Positions 1 to 7,423 of a stretch of 32,253 bases of DNA are shown piece after piece. Source of the stretch: Candidatus Gastranaerophilales bacterium (GTDB taxonomy: Bacteria; Cyanobacteriota; Vampirovibrionia; Gastranaerophilales; Gastranaerophilaceae); contig CANQLG010000023.1 of the NCBI GenBank assembly GCA_947624645.1, positions 1-32,253 on the forward strand, in the 5' to 3' direction. Position numbers and translations under genes: made by a program. The notes beneath the pieces are model-generated. The model ran no database searches. It was not told the DNA's origin and saw nothing but the letters and a program-made list of their open reading frames with translations. Position 1 is the stretch's first letter. Each line of letters starts with the position of its first letter.

Positions 1-410
1 AGCGAAATGCCGAAGTAGCACCGAAATAGCGAACGACTTTTGCGAAGCAAATAGTGAGCGACTTGAAGGTGTGAAACAATAATCCTTGTTTGTTAATTTT
101 CCGCAAGTTCTCACGTTTCGCATAGCTCTAATTCAATAGTTAAAAGAGCTATTGCTCACCTGATGTGAGGCTGTACGGCTATTCGCCTACACCCTCAGCA
201 GCGTTTCGTGATTTTCTACGGCTTATGCCTTGAAAATTTGCTCTCCTGACCCGTCAAACTACGGCTCAAGCTTTCGCCTTGTTTGTCGTGCAAATCTTGT
301 AACATCAAACTAAGTGTTCAAAATAATCAGCTAACACGTAGCAGGCACACTCCTTTCACCTGTAATGCAACGGTTTTTTGTATCTTGCAGTAAAAAATTA
401 AACTGAGTGT
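1..410. repeat. GC-richer non-coding repeat region
   Basis: I find no coding region in these 410 bases: all frames are broken by stops. The composition is clearly richer in G and C than the genes to the right. Three imperfect copies of a short element with hairpin potential, TACGGCT...GCCT, lie at about 174-190, 217-232 and 260-281. A perfect 8-bp inverted repeat, ATAGCTCT/AGAGCTAT, sits at 122-129 and 145-152 with no T-run after it. A 14-bp direct repeat with one mismatch (AAACTAAGTGTTCA at 307-320, AAACTGAGTGTTCA at 400-413) reaches the end of the first gene. GCGAA and GAGC words recur in 1-75 and again at the right edge of the window. It is probably an extragenic repeat island; its origin is not visible. 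Confidence 0.5.
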
Positions 411-1190
411 TCATTTACACGATTCATTTTTCGTGTTTGACCATTGATGTACTATGCCTTGCTCTAGGCAAAATCTGCATGCATCAAAAGGTTTTTCATA
501 TTTTTTCATAAAATTTACTATTTCTTTACCACTAAGTTTATATATATCAGCCCCCGGCGGTAAATCCATTTTAGTCCCATATTTTTTGTTGTAATAGTAT
601 CTGTAACAATTTTGGCAAGGATATAGTTTTTGATGCCATAAATTTATACTATATTTGCTTCCGCATATTCCCCAAGACTTTTTTATATCGGAATCTCCTT
701 TAGGGTTTACGGATTCATAAAATTTTTTTGCTAATTTTATATTACCAGGTTGCATATCATGGTCATCTATAATGTCTAAAATTTCACTAAATTTATTACC
801 TAAAATCGGATATTTGGTTAAATCTATGCTTATATGTAATTTTTTTAATGTTTCCCAAAATTTATCATCCATTTTAGGCAATAATATTCCATTTGTTACT
901 ATTGATATAAATGCTTTGGGATAGGCATGCCGAACTGCAGCTAAATAACAGTTAATATTAGGATTTAATAATGGTTCTCCGCCCAATATTCTTATATGGA
1001 AAATATCTATTTTTGATGCAAGTGTGTTAATATCATTTATAAACTGCTTCAGGTCTATATAAATTTCTTCATCTATTAAGTTACAAAAATGCGAACAATG
1101 ATTACATTTTAGATTGCAATGATCTACTATATGCGTTTCAATATAGTTTAAACAAGGTTTTTTATTTTGTAAAAATAAATTATTAAACAT
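411..1190 (-). CDS. Radical SAM protein with C-terminal Cys cluster
   Basis: A 259-aa rSAM enzyme. The cluster-binding motif is CNLKCNHC (C25, C29, C32 counted from the ATG at 1190), followed by a further Cys in SHFC, and the SAM-binding GGEP is at about residues 70-73. The C-terminal third carries more cysteines (GICGS, PCQNC, CRFC) that could hold an auxiliary Fe-S cluster, as in twitch/SPASM proteins. A TTG one codon upstream is possible but the ATG is preferred. The variant CNLKCNHCSHF is typical of rSAM proteins found in surface-polysaccharide and secondary-metabolite loci. It is the last gene of a three-gene minus-strand run, 15 nt after the aminotransferase, so it is probably cotranscribed with it. 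The substrate is unknown. Confidence 0.85.
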   Translation of the reverse strand: MFNNLFLQNKKPCLNYIETHIVDHCNLKCNHCSHFCNLIDEEIYIDLKQFINDINTLASKIDIFHIRILGGEPLLNPNINCYLAAVRHAYPKAFISIVTNGILLPKMDDKFWETLKKLHISIDLTKYPILGNKFSEILDIIDDHDMQPGNIKLAKKFYESVNPKGDSDIKKSWGICGSKYSINLWHQKLYPCQNCYRYYYNKKYGTKMDLPPGADIYKLSGKEIVNFMKKYEKPFDACRFCLEQGIVHQWSNTKNESCK

Positions 1191-1205
1191 CAAAAAAATT
1201 ATATA

Positions 1206-2375
1206 TTAATCAATATATTTTGTCACATTTTTTCTGATTATTTCGGCAGCTATTTTTATTGTTTTTTTATCTGCCAATAATAAAGTATGAGGAAAAGTTA
1301 TTAGTTCTTTTGATAAATTTTGAGCTGTTGTATTATCTTTTTTTATGTATTTGTCTTCAGATATATTCCATAAATTATAATCATAAACAAGACTATAATA
1401 TCCGTTTTGGGCATATAAACCGTCTTGTATTAAATCATTTATTATATTATGGACTGTAATTCCGCTCTTAAGCTTGTTTGTATTAATTAATATTACAAAA
1501 TTATAGTAACTTCTTGCGGTTGTACCTTCGGAAGATTCTTGAAACCTTATTATTTCTACATCTTTTAGCATATTTCTCAATAATTCGGCATTTTCTTCCC
1601 GCTTAAAATTTTCTTTTAGTAAATAATTACATTGATTGGAAAGTACTGCTGCCTGAAATTCAGTGATATTACATTTATTATAAGGAACTGTATAATCTTT
1701 TCTATTGAATTTATCCAGTATCGAACATCCTATGTGACTTATTTTGTCCAATTTTGCAGCGATATTTATATCATTTGTTATGCAGATTCCGCCTTCACCG
1801 GATGTTAATAATTTTGATTGTTGAAAACTGAATGCAGAAACTAAACCAAAAGTTCCGACGGGTTTATTTTTATATATTGCTCCATGCGCATGAGCACAAT
1901 CTTCTATAACTTTTAGGTTATATTTATTGGCTATTTCTATTATTTTGTCCATATCAGCAATTGCTGAATATAAGTGAACCGGTATTATGGCTTTTGTTTT
2001 TTCTGTTACGGCTTCTTCTATTTTTTGTGGAGATATACATAATGTTTTTGCATCTATATCTACAAAAACAGGAATTGCCCCTATTTTCACAATTGGTGTT
2101 ACGGTTGTTATCCAAGTATATGCCGGAACTATAACTTCATCACCTGCTTTAATTCCTGCCGCATATAATGCATTTTCTATTGCCATGGTTCCGCTTACCG
2201 TTAATGCTGCATATTTCGCCGTATGTATCTTTAAAAATTTTTTTATGAATTGAACTTCATATTTACCCCACCAAGACCAATTCTGGCTAAAATATATCTT
2301 GCACAATGAAAATATAACTTCAGGATGAATTATAGGCCATATAGGAATATTTAATTTTTTTATTTTATTTTTCAT
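1206..2375 (-). CDS. DegT/DnrJ/EryC1/StrS-family PLP aminotransferase
   Basis: A 389-aa fold-type I PLP enzyme of the sugar/cyclitol aminotransferase family. Visible hallmarks are the SGTMAIENAL motif near residue 61, the PLP-contacting Asp in VIEDCAHAHG (D159), and the Schiff-base Lys in SFQQSKLLTSGEGG (K188). The family transfers an amino group, usually from glutamate or glutamine, to a keto-sugar, keto-cyclitol or related ketone. A TTG at 2411 would add 12 residues and overlap the upstream gene by 23 nt; I prefer the ATG at 2375, which leaves a 13-nt gap. It lies between the U32-like gene and an rSAM gene in one operon. Whether it works on a sugar nucleotide or on a peptide-derived ketone cannot be told. 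Confidence 0.9.
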   Translation of the reverse strand: MKNKIKKLNIPIWPIIHPEVIFSLCKIYFSQNWSWWGKYEVQFIKKFLKIHTAKYAALTVSGTMAIENALYAAGIKAGDEVIVPAYTWITTVTPIVKIGAIPVFVDIDAKTLCISPQKIEEAVTEKTKAIIPVHLYSAIADMDKIIEIANKYNLKVIEDCAHAHGAIYKNKPVGTFGLVSAFSFQQSKLLTSGEGGICITNDINIAAKLDKISHIGCSILDKFNRKDYTVPYNKCNITEFQAAVLSNQCNYLLKENFKREENAELLRNMLKDVEIIRFQESSEGTTARSYYNFVILINTNKLKSGITVHNIINDLIQDGLYAQNGYYSLVYDYNLWNISEDKYIKKDNTTAQNLSKELITFPHTLLLADKKTIKIAAEIIRKNVTKYID

Positions 2376-2388
2376 TATAATTAATATT

Positions 2389-3384
2389 TTATAATTTTTT
2401 ATCCATTGCAATTAAAATAGAATATTTTTTATTATTTTGAATTATTTTGGCACATATTAAATCTATTTTATTTCTTATTTCTTCTTGAGTAATTTCTGTA
2501 TTGAAAAAATATTGGTATAATTCATTAAATAATTCATCAAAATTGTGATCTCTTCCTTGAAGTTTTATTTTTTTTATTCCTATATTTACTAATTGTTTAA
2601 CTTGTTCATTTGTTATTGTAACATCCCGATATTTTGCATTATTCCGTTTGGGACAATTTTCCATTACAAATTTATCTAAGTTTGTTATTCCTTTAGTTAA
2701 TTTTTGTACGGAGTCTTGATTTATTTTTTGTTGTGAAACGTTATATTCATTTAATAAAATATAATGTTTTTTATGATATTGGCAATTATACTGACAGTAT
2801 TGATTAATCAAGATTTCAACTCTTGAAATATCCGAAATTAATTTATCTAATTTATCTATGTTTTCAATAGTATATTCAGGTCTCATAACAACAACTTCAT
2901 ATTTGTCCAGCATTTCATTATAAAATTTTGTTTCATCAAAATTTTTGTCATCTATTTTTTTACAAATAGGATTAATAATGGAACAGTGCATTTTGGCATT
3001 AGGATATCTAGATTTAATATGATTATAAAGAACATCTGATGCAACAATAAAGTGTGCATCATTTTGATATGCAATGTCTAACAAATTATTTGAAAATTCA
3101 TCATTTAATTGCTCTTCAATTTTATTTATATTGTTAAAAGTAAATGTAGGAGTTAGATTTTGTGTTTTTAAACTTTTTAAATAATAATCAATTTGGTTTA
3201 AATTTTTTATTTGGATTAAATTCTTTCTTCCGCCTGCCCATGCACATAATGGAGTTCCATATACATATTTGATTGGGTTTATTTCCTCTTTAAGTAATTC
3301 ATCCAGAATAGGAATAAAAATGTCATTACAATAGAAAAAGGGCATAAAATACTCTATATTATCATATATTACATATTTTTTCAT
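2389..3384 (-). CDS. U32-like Cys-containing protein (paralogue A)
   Basis: A 331-aa protein clearly paralogous to the gene at 7423-8370; they share YVYG(T/S)P.C.W..GR, LTPT.TFNNI, FYNEMLDKY and SRVE(I/V)L.NQ. Four cysteines are conserved between the two: C47, C197, C201 (C-x3-C) and C244, enough for a [4Fe-4S] cluster. The stretch with the Cys pair followed by YHKKHY, and a later KIKLQGR, resemble the cluster-binding part of U32/UbiU-type proteins, but the protein is short and the assignment is tentative. It starts at an ATG preceded by a GGTGAG ribosome site. It is the first gene of the minus arm of the locus, divergent from the rSAM gene at 3521. I do not recognise a specific function. Confidence 0.85.
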   Translation of the reverse strand: MKKYVIYDNIEYFMPFFYCNDIFIPILDELLKEEINPIKYVYGTPLCAWAGGRKNLIQIKNLNQIDYYLKSLKTQNLTPTFTFNNINKIEEQLNDEFSNNLLDIAYQNDAHFIVASDVLYNHIKSRYPNAKMHCSIINPICKKIDDKNFDETKFYNEMLDKYEVVVMRPEYTIENIDKLDKLISDISRVEILINQYCQYNCQYHKKHYILLNEYNVSQQKINQDSVQKLTKGITNLDKFVMENCPKRNNAKYRDVTITNEQVKQLVNIGIKKIKLQGRDHNFDELFNELYQYFFNTEITQEEIRNKIDLICAKIIQNNKKYSILIAMDKKL

Positions 3385-3486
3385 ATTTTAACTCACCCAT
3401 TAATACTATCATAAAATTAGTAATATTTATTTATATTATTATATATTATTTAAAAACTCAAATTATTTTTTTATATAATTTTGTTA

Positions 3487-3495
3487 TGATATACT
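3487..3495 (+). promoter_or_regulatory. Candidate extended -10 promoter, plus arm
   Basis: TG-A-TATACT forms an extended -10 element about 25 bases upstream of the rSAM start at 3521, inside a very AT-rich 136-bp divergent intergenic region. No convincing -35 box is seen. The leader would be short. Confidence 0.35.
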
Positions 3496-3520
3496 AGATT
3501 TGTTTATTTAAATATTTATA

Positions 3521-4540
3521 ATGAGGAAAAAACGATATATGCCTGCTATATCATTAACTAATAAGTGTCAATTAAGTTGTAAATATTGTTTTGCAGCTGA
3601 TATCATAAAGAAAAGCAAAGATAAAGAAGAAATATCAATAGAAGATTTACAATATGTTTTAAATTTTTTAAAAACAGGTAGCAGTGAACAGCCGCTTAAA
3701 TTAGTTGGCGGAGAACCGATGCTTCATTCTCGTTTTCTTGAAATTATTGATATAGTTAAAAATGATAAATATTTTAATAATGTTATGATTTTTACAAATG
3801 GTTTGGATTTAGATAAATATATTGATTTGATTAATGATTCAAAATTTTGTTTACTTATTAATTGTAATTCATATATGGATATAGGAAAAACTAAGTTTGA
3901 AAAATTAATGAATAATATTAAACTTTTAAATAAATATAATATTAATTTTGAATTAGGAATTAATTTGTATTATTTGGGAATGGATTATTCATATATTTTT
4001 GATTTGTTAAAACTTACGAAAAATAAAAATTTAAGATTTTCTGTTGCTGTTTCTAATTCAGAAAAAGAAGAAACACAATTGGTATTAGAAAGTTATTTAG
4101 AGTTTAAACCATTTTTAATAAAATTTTTTAACGATTGTGTTGATAATGAAATAGTGCCGTATTTTGATTGTAATTCTATACCATTTTGTTTATTAAATAT
4201 AGAAGATAAAAAAGTATTTTTAAAATTGGATAGATTAGCAAAAAAGTTAAAAGTTATATCAACAATAACCACTGCTCGTAAATGTAATTCACCTATAACC
4301 ATATTTCCTGATTTAACGGCAATTCGATGTTACAGTCAAGCTTCTTTATGTAATGTAAATATTAAAAATTTTAAAGATATATATTCATTAGAAAATTATT
4401 TTAATAATAAAATTGATGTTTATGAGGATGAAATATTAATTTCACCCAAATGCAAAAAATGTGAAAACGATGTAAAGAATAAATGCGGAATATGTCCGGC
4501 ATATAAAAATAAAGAAATAAGGGAAATAATTTCAAAGTAA
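3521..4540 (+). CDS. Radical SAM protein with SPASM/twitch-like C-terminus
   Basis: A 339-aa rSAM enzyme. The motif CQLSCKYC (C16, C20, C23) lies very close to the N-terminus and VGGEP is at residues 63-67. The C-terminal part has cysteines arranged like an auxiliary-cluster domain: RKCNSP, then IRCYSQ and SLCN, and finally CKKCENDVKNKCGICP. This is the layout of peptide- and protein-modifying rSAM/SPASM enzymes. The first ATG has no ribosome site; an in-frame ATG at 3539 has AGGA 11 bases upstream and is an alternative start. It opens the plus arm that contains the ATP-grasp gene, the small peptide gene and the RRE-rSAM gene, so a role in the same pathway is inferred. Confidence 0.85.
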   Translation: MRKKRYMPAISLTNKCQLSCKYCFAADIIKKSKDKEEISIEDLQYVLNFLKTGSSEQPLKLVGGEPMLHSRFLEIIDIVKNDKYFNNVMIFTNGLDLDKYIDLINDSKFCLLINCNSYMDIGKTKFEKLMNNIKLLNKYNINFELGINLYYLGMDYSYIFDLLKLTKNKNLRFSVAVSNSEKEETQLVLESYLEFKPFLIKFFNDCVDNEIVPYFDCNSIPFCLLNIEDKKVFLKLDRLAKKLKVISTITTARKCNSPITIFPDLTAIRCYSQASLCNVNIKNFKDIYSLENYFNNKIDVYEDEILISPKCKKCENDVKNKCGICPAYKNKEIREIISK

Positions 4541-4591
4541 TCCATTGAAGATAATATAATTAATTAGAGTACAACTTGAAAAAAATAAATA

Positions 4592-5608
4592 ATGAGATAT
4601 ACTGTTTATATGAGAAACAAATTTGGATTATTTTTAGAAATGTTAACCGGTAAATCATCCTCTAGAGAAAGAGAACGTAGTATAAGTTATCTGTATAATA
4701 CAGGTAAACCTGTATTTAATTATGCATTTTTATTGGATGTGAGTGAAGATGACTATCCGTTTTTTTTAAGTGAAGCATATCTTATTAAATTTGGCAGAAA
4801 ATTAAATCTTAAGAATCCAAAGACTATTAATGAGAAAATTCAATGGCTTAAATTATATGATAATTTGCCGATAAAAAAACAATTAACAGATAAAGTTCTT
4901 GTTAGAGATTGGGTTAAAGAAAAGATTGGTGAGGAATGCTTAAAACCTGTTCTGTGGACAGGAGATAAATTTGATGATATTCCTTTTGAAGAATTTCCTA
5001 AAAATTTTATTATAAAATGTAGTCATGCTTCTAAATGGAATATAGAAATAAAAGATAAGCAAAAAGTATTAACTACACCTGCAATATACAATTTGATTAG
5101 AAATAAAATAAATGAATATTTAAATAAATCCTTTTTTTATCAAAGTGATTTTGAAACACAATATAAAGGAATAATACCTAGACTGATAATTGAACCTATG
5201 TTAATTGAAAATCCTGATGAATCAGAATTTGAGTATGAGATATATTGTTTTAATTCTAAACCTAAAATATTTAGAAAATATAAAGTAGATTTAACTATAC
5301 ACAAAAGTTTGGTATCAACTTTTGATGAAAATTATAAAAAGATTGATTTGTCTTTTTTCTCTGAAGTAGAAGTTCCTACTGAATTTGATGCAGATGATAA
5401 TTTAAAAAAAGCTGTTGAATTATCTAAAGTGTTGTCAAAGGAGTTTAAATTTGTTCGGGTAGATTGGATAATTTATAAGAATATGTTATATTTTGGGGAA
5501 ATGACTTTTTCCCCACATTCCGGATTTTTTGTATTTGGAGAAAAAAATAAAAAATGGCAGTTAGAATTAGGTAATATGTTAAATTTGAAAGGAGCAAAGT
5601 ATGGATAA
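4592..5608 (+). CDS. TupA-like ATP-grasp protein
   Basis: A 338-aa protein with the features of the TupA-like ATP-grasp family: LNPKT-type segment near residues 72-80 (LKNPKTINEKIQWLKLYD), KNFIIKCSHASKWN near 137-150, and the C-terminal metal/ATP-binding stretch FVRVDW...LYFGEMTFSPHSGF. ATP-grasp enzymes activate a carboxylate as acyl-phosphate and join it to an amine or other nucleophile. TupA itself is linked to teichuronopeptide synthesis, and relatives occur in glycan loci. Its stop codon overlaps the start of the 56-aa peptide gene by 8 nt, which suggests translational coupling. That raises the inference that it ligates an amino acid or forms a bond on that peptide, although a glycan role is not excluded. 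Confidence 0.85.
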   Translation: MRYTVYMRNKFGLFLEMLTGKSSSRERERSISYLYNTGKPVFNYAFLLDVSEDDYPFFLSEAYLIKFGRKLNLKNPKTINEKIQWLKLYDNLPIKKQLTDKVLVRDWVKEKIGEECLKPVLWTGDKFDDIPFEEFPKNFIIKCSHASKWNIEIKDKQKVLTTPAIYNLIRNKINEYLNKSFFYQSDFETQYKGIIPRLIIEPMLIENPDESEFEYEIYCFNSKPKIFRKYKVDLTIHKSLVSTFDENYKKIDLSFFSEVEVPTEFDADDNLKKAVELSKVLSKEFKFVRVDWIIYKNMLYFGEMTFSPHSGFFVFGEKNKKWQLELGNMLNLKGAKYG

Positions 5609-5771
5609 AGATTCTAAGGATTTAGATGGATTATCTGTTGAACAGATAAATGAAATGTTTGGTGAAATTTTAAATATGGATGAAGGGAATAATTCATTAA
5701 TAGCTTGGTGTGATACATCAAGGTGTAAAAATTGTAATACAACGGCAGGTTGTGCTTCGAATTGGTTTTAA
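5601..5771 (+). CDS. Candidate RiPP precursor peptide, 56 aa, four Cys
   Basis: A short gene with an ATG at 5601 and a good ribosome site (GGAG at 5591-5594). It overlaps the ATP-grasp stop by 8 nt. Residues 1-33 look like a leader: acidic and partly helical, containing LSVEQINEMFGEIL. The C-terminal segment looks like a core: WCDTSRCKNCN followed by TTAGCASNWF, with C37, C42, C45 and C51, two Trp and one Arg, ending at F56. No signal peptide or membrane segment is present. The RRE-containing rSAM-SPASM gene follows at 6056. Small Cys-rich peptides next to such enzymes are typical substrates of the sactipeptide/ranthipeptide type, with Cys-to-carbon thioethers. The class, the cleavage site and the modifications are inferred, not seen. 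Confidence 0.7.
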   Translation: MDKDSKDLDGLSVEQINEMFGEILNMDEGNNSLIAWCDTSRCKNCNTTAGCASNWF

Positions 5772-5820
5772 AATAAACTGATAGAGCTCAGTTTGTCAAT
5801 AAAAATATGCTAAGAAGTTT
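5701..5820 (+). repeat. 120-bp direct repeat, copy 1 (core of peptide gene)
   Basis: This block holds codons 34 to stop of the peptide gene plus about 49 bases of 3' sequence. It is repeated at 5861-5980 with 107 of 120 positions identical by my count. The repeat starts at the Ile34 codon, so the leader is not included. Confidence 0.85.
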
Positions 5821-5860
5821 TTAGTTGAGTACTTTGTTATTAAAAGTTTTTTATAACATA

Positions 5861-5980
5861 TAGCTTGGTGTGATATATCAAGGTACAGAAGTTGTAATAC
5901 AGCGTTAGGTTGTGCTTCGAATTGATTTTAAAATAAACTAATAGAACTCAGATTGTCAATAAAAATATGCTAAAAAGTTT
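5861..5980 (+). pseudogene. Degenerate second copy of the peptide core
   Basis: This is copy 2 of the 120-bp repeat. In the original frame it reads IAWCDISRYRSCNTALGCASN and then a stop where copy 1 has Trp55. C37, C45 and C51 are kept but C42 is Tyr. All seven altered codons change the product (T to I, C to Y, K to R, N to S, T to A, A to L, W to stop). The frame is closed by a TAA just upstream at 5854-5856, and no start codon or leader is present, so it cannot be expressed as a precursor on its own. A flanking stretch, AGTTTTTTATAACATA, also occurs after both copies, consistent with an old tandem duplication. Confidence 0.75.
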
Positions 5981-6019
5981 TTTATAACATACTTAAAAGT
6001 TTATATTAATTATTTTCTT

Positions 6020-6034
6020 TACAAAAGTTTTGTA
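6020..6034. promoter_or_regulatory. Palindrome TACAAAA-G-TTTTGTA
   Basis: A perfect 15-bp palindrome with a central G lies 22 bases upstream of the RRE-rSAM start. A near-identical 14-bp palindrome without the central G is at 20485-20498, between two divergent rSAM genes. It could be an operator, but short AT-rich palindromes also arise by chance. Confidence 0.25.
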
Positions 6035-6055
6035 TACATAATAGAAGGGAAAAAT

Positions 6056-7423
6056 GTGAATATTAAAATAGAACCTTGGATAAGCACTAAAACGATACAT
6101 ATAATGAACAAATCTCCTATTTGTTATATTGAAGATGTCAGAAATTATATTATATATTTATTGAAAGGTATTTCTTGCGAATTATGGGATTTAATTATTA
6201 CTAATAAAGATTATAATAAAATTAATGAGTATGTATTAAAAAATCATTTAGAGAATGAATTTCGGGAATTTCTTCAGGAATTAAAATATAGACAAATAAT
6301 ACAAATAGAAGATATTGAACCTAAGTCTACAAAAAAATATATTAACATTGCAATTAGCAAAAAGGATGAAAATTACCAATATTTTAAAAATATTTTTAAT
6401 GAAATATACACAAAAAATGAGTTTTTAATATGTTTATATTTAGCATTAAATTATAAATGTAATTTAAATTGTAAACATTGCTATAATCCAAAAAATATGC
6501 CAGATTGTGAGATAAATTTTGAAACAGCTAAAAAAATTATTGATGAAGCATATGAATTTAATAATTATAAAGTAATGCTTTCCGGTGGAGAATGTACTGT
6601 TAATAAAGATTTTTTGAAAATAGCGAAATATATAAGAGAAAAATACTTGAATTTATATATTTTAACAAATGGTCAAAAGTTGTATGATGATGAAAACCTT
6701 TTTAATGAGCTCATAAAAATATATCCTTCTCTTATACAAATAAGTTTATATAGTATGGATTCTAAAATACATGATATGATTACCGGTATAGAAGGTTCTC
6801 ATTATAAAACTGTAAAAGTAATAAAAAAATTAAAAGAAAGTGGTATGAATGTACAAATTGCATGTTTTGATATGTCTTATAATGAAGGAGAGTATAAAGA
6901 AGTAAAAAAATTTGCTGATTCATTAAATATTGACTTTGTCAAAAGTCATATTTTTATTAATAATAAACAAAACAATAATTTAGAGTCAAAAATTAGGGAA
7001 GATAATATTACCGAATTTTATATAGAATATTTTGAGAATATTTCAAGAAAAAAATTCGAAAAAACTGATGAATTGATATGTCCGGCCGGCGTTGAACGAT
7101 TATATATAGATCCCGCATTAAATATAATGCCTTGTGTATACTATAAACATATACTTGGAAATTATAAAACAACTAGTTTAAAAGATATAAAAAATAAAAT
7201 TATTCCGGAATTTTACAAAACATTTAAACGAAATGATTTAAAAGAATGTTTTAAATATGATTATTGTGAATATTGTGATTATTGTCCAATTTATGCAAAT
7301 GAAGAAGGTTCTGTCGGAAAATCAGATGTATTATGTGAAGATGCAAGAGCTTATCAGAAGGCAGTCTTATATCATCAAAACCTGAATAATTATAATGTTG
7401 CTGATAGTGATGGAACACGTTAA
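6056..7423 (+). CDS. RRE-radical SAM-SPASM peptide maturase
   Basis: A 455-aa enzyme with three parts. Residues 1-90 resemble a PqqD-like RiPP recognition element (ICYIEDVRNYIIYLLKG, then helices ending in LKYRQIIQI). The rSAM core has CNLNCKHC (C135, C139, C142) and SGGE at 176-179. The C-terminal SPASM region has C342, C360, C398, C404, C407, C410 and C427, enough for two auxiliary [4Fe-4S] clusters. This layout is that of sactipeptide/ranthipeptide and related peptide-crosslinking enzymes, where the RRE binds the leader. The start is GTG at 6056 with AGAAGGGA just upstream. It follows the Cys-rich peptide gene and overlaps the start of the next gene by one base (TAATG). I infer that it forms thioether or carbon-carbon crosslinks on the 5601-5771 peptide. 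Confidence 0.9.
   Translation: MNIKIEPWISTKTIHIMNKSPICYIEDVRNYIIYLLKGISCELWDLIITNKDYNKINEYVLKNHLENEFREFLQELKYRQIIQIEDIEPKSTKKYINIAISKKDENYQYFKNIFNEIYTKNEFLICLYLALNYKCNLNCKHCYNPKNMPDCEINFETAKKIIDEAYEFNNYKVMLSGGECTVNKDFLKIAKYIREKYLNLYILTNGQKLYDDENLFNELIKIYPSLIQISLYSMDSKIHDMITGIEGSHYKTVKVIKKLKESGMNVQIACFDMSYNEGEYKEVKKFADSLNIDFVKSHIFINNKQNNNLESKIREDNITEFYIEYFENISRKKFEKTDELICPAGVERLYIDPALNIMPCVYYKHILGNYKTTSLKDIKNKIIPEFYKTFKRNDLKECFKYDYCEYCDYCPIYANEEGSVGKSDVLCEDARAYQKAVLYHQNLNNYNVADSDGTR

Noticed and set aside
122-152. Terminator hairpin
   Set aside because: The stem is perfect but the loop is 15 bases and no T-run follows on either strand.
1-410. attC or integron-type site, tRNA or CRISPR
   Set aside because: Inverted repeats do not match attC core sites, no cloverleaf is seen, and the short repeats are too few and irregular for CRISPR.
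5861-5932. Second intact precursor peptide
   Set aside because: No start codon or leader, an upstream in-frame TAA, and a premature TGA; called a degenerate copy instead.
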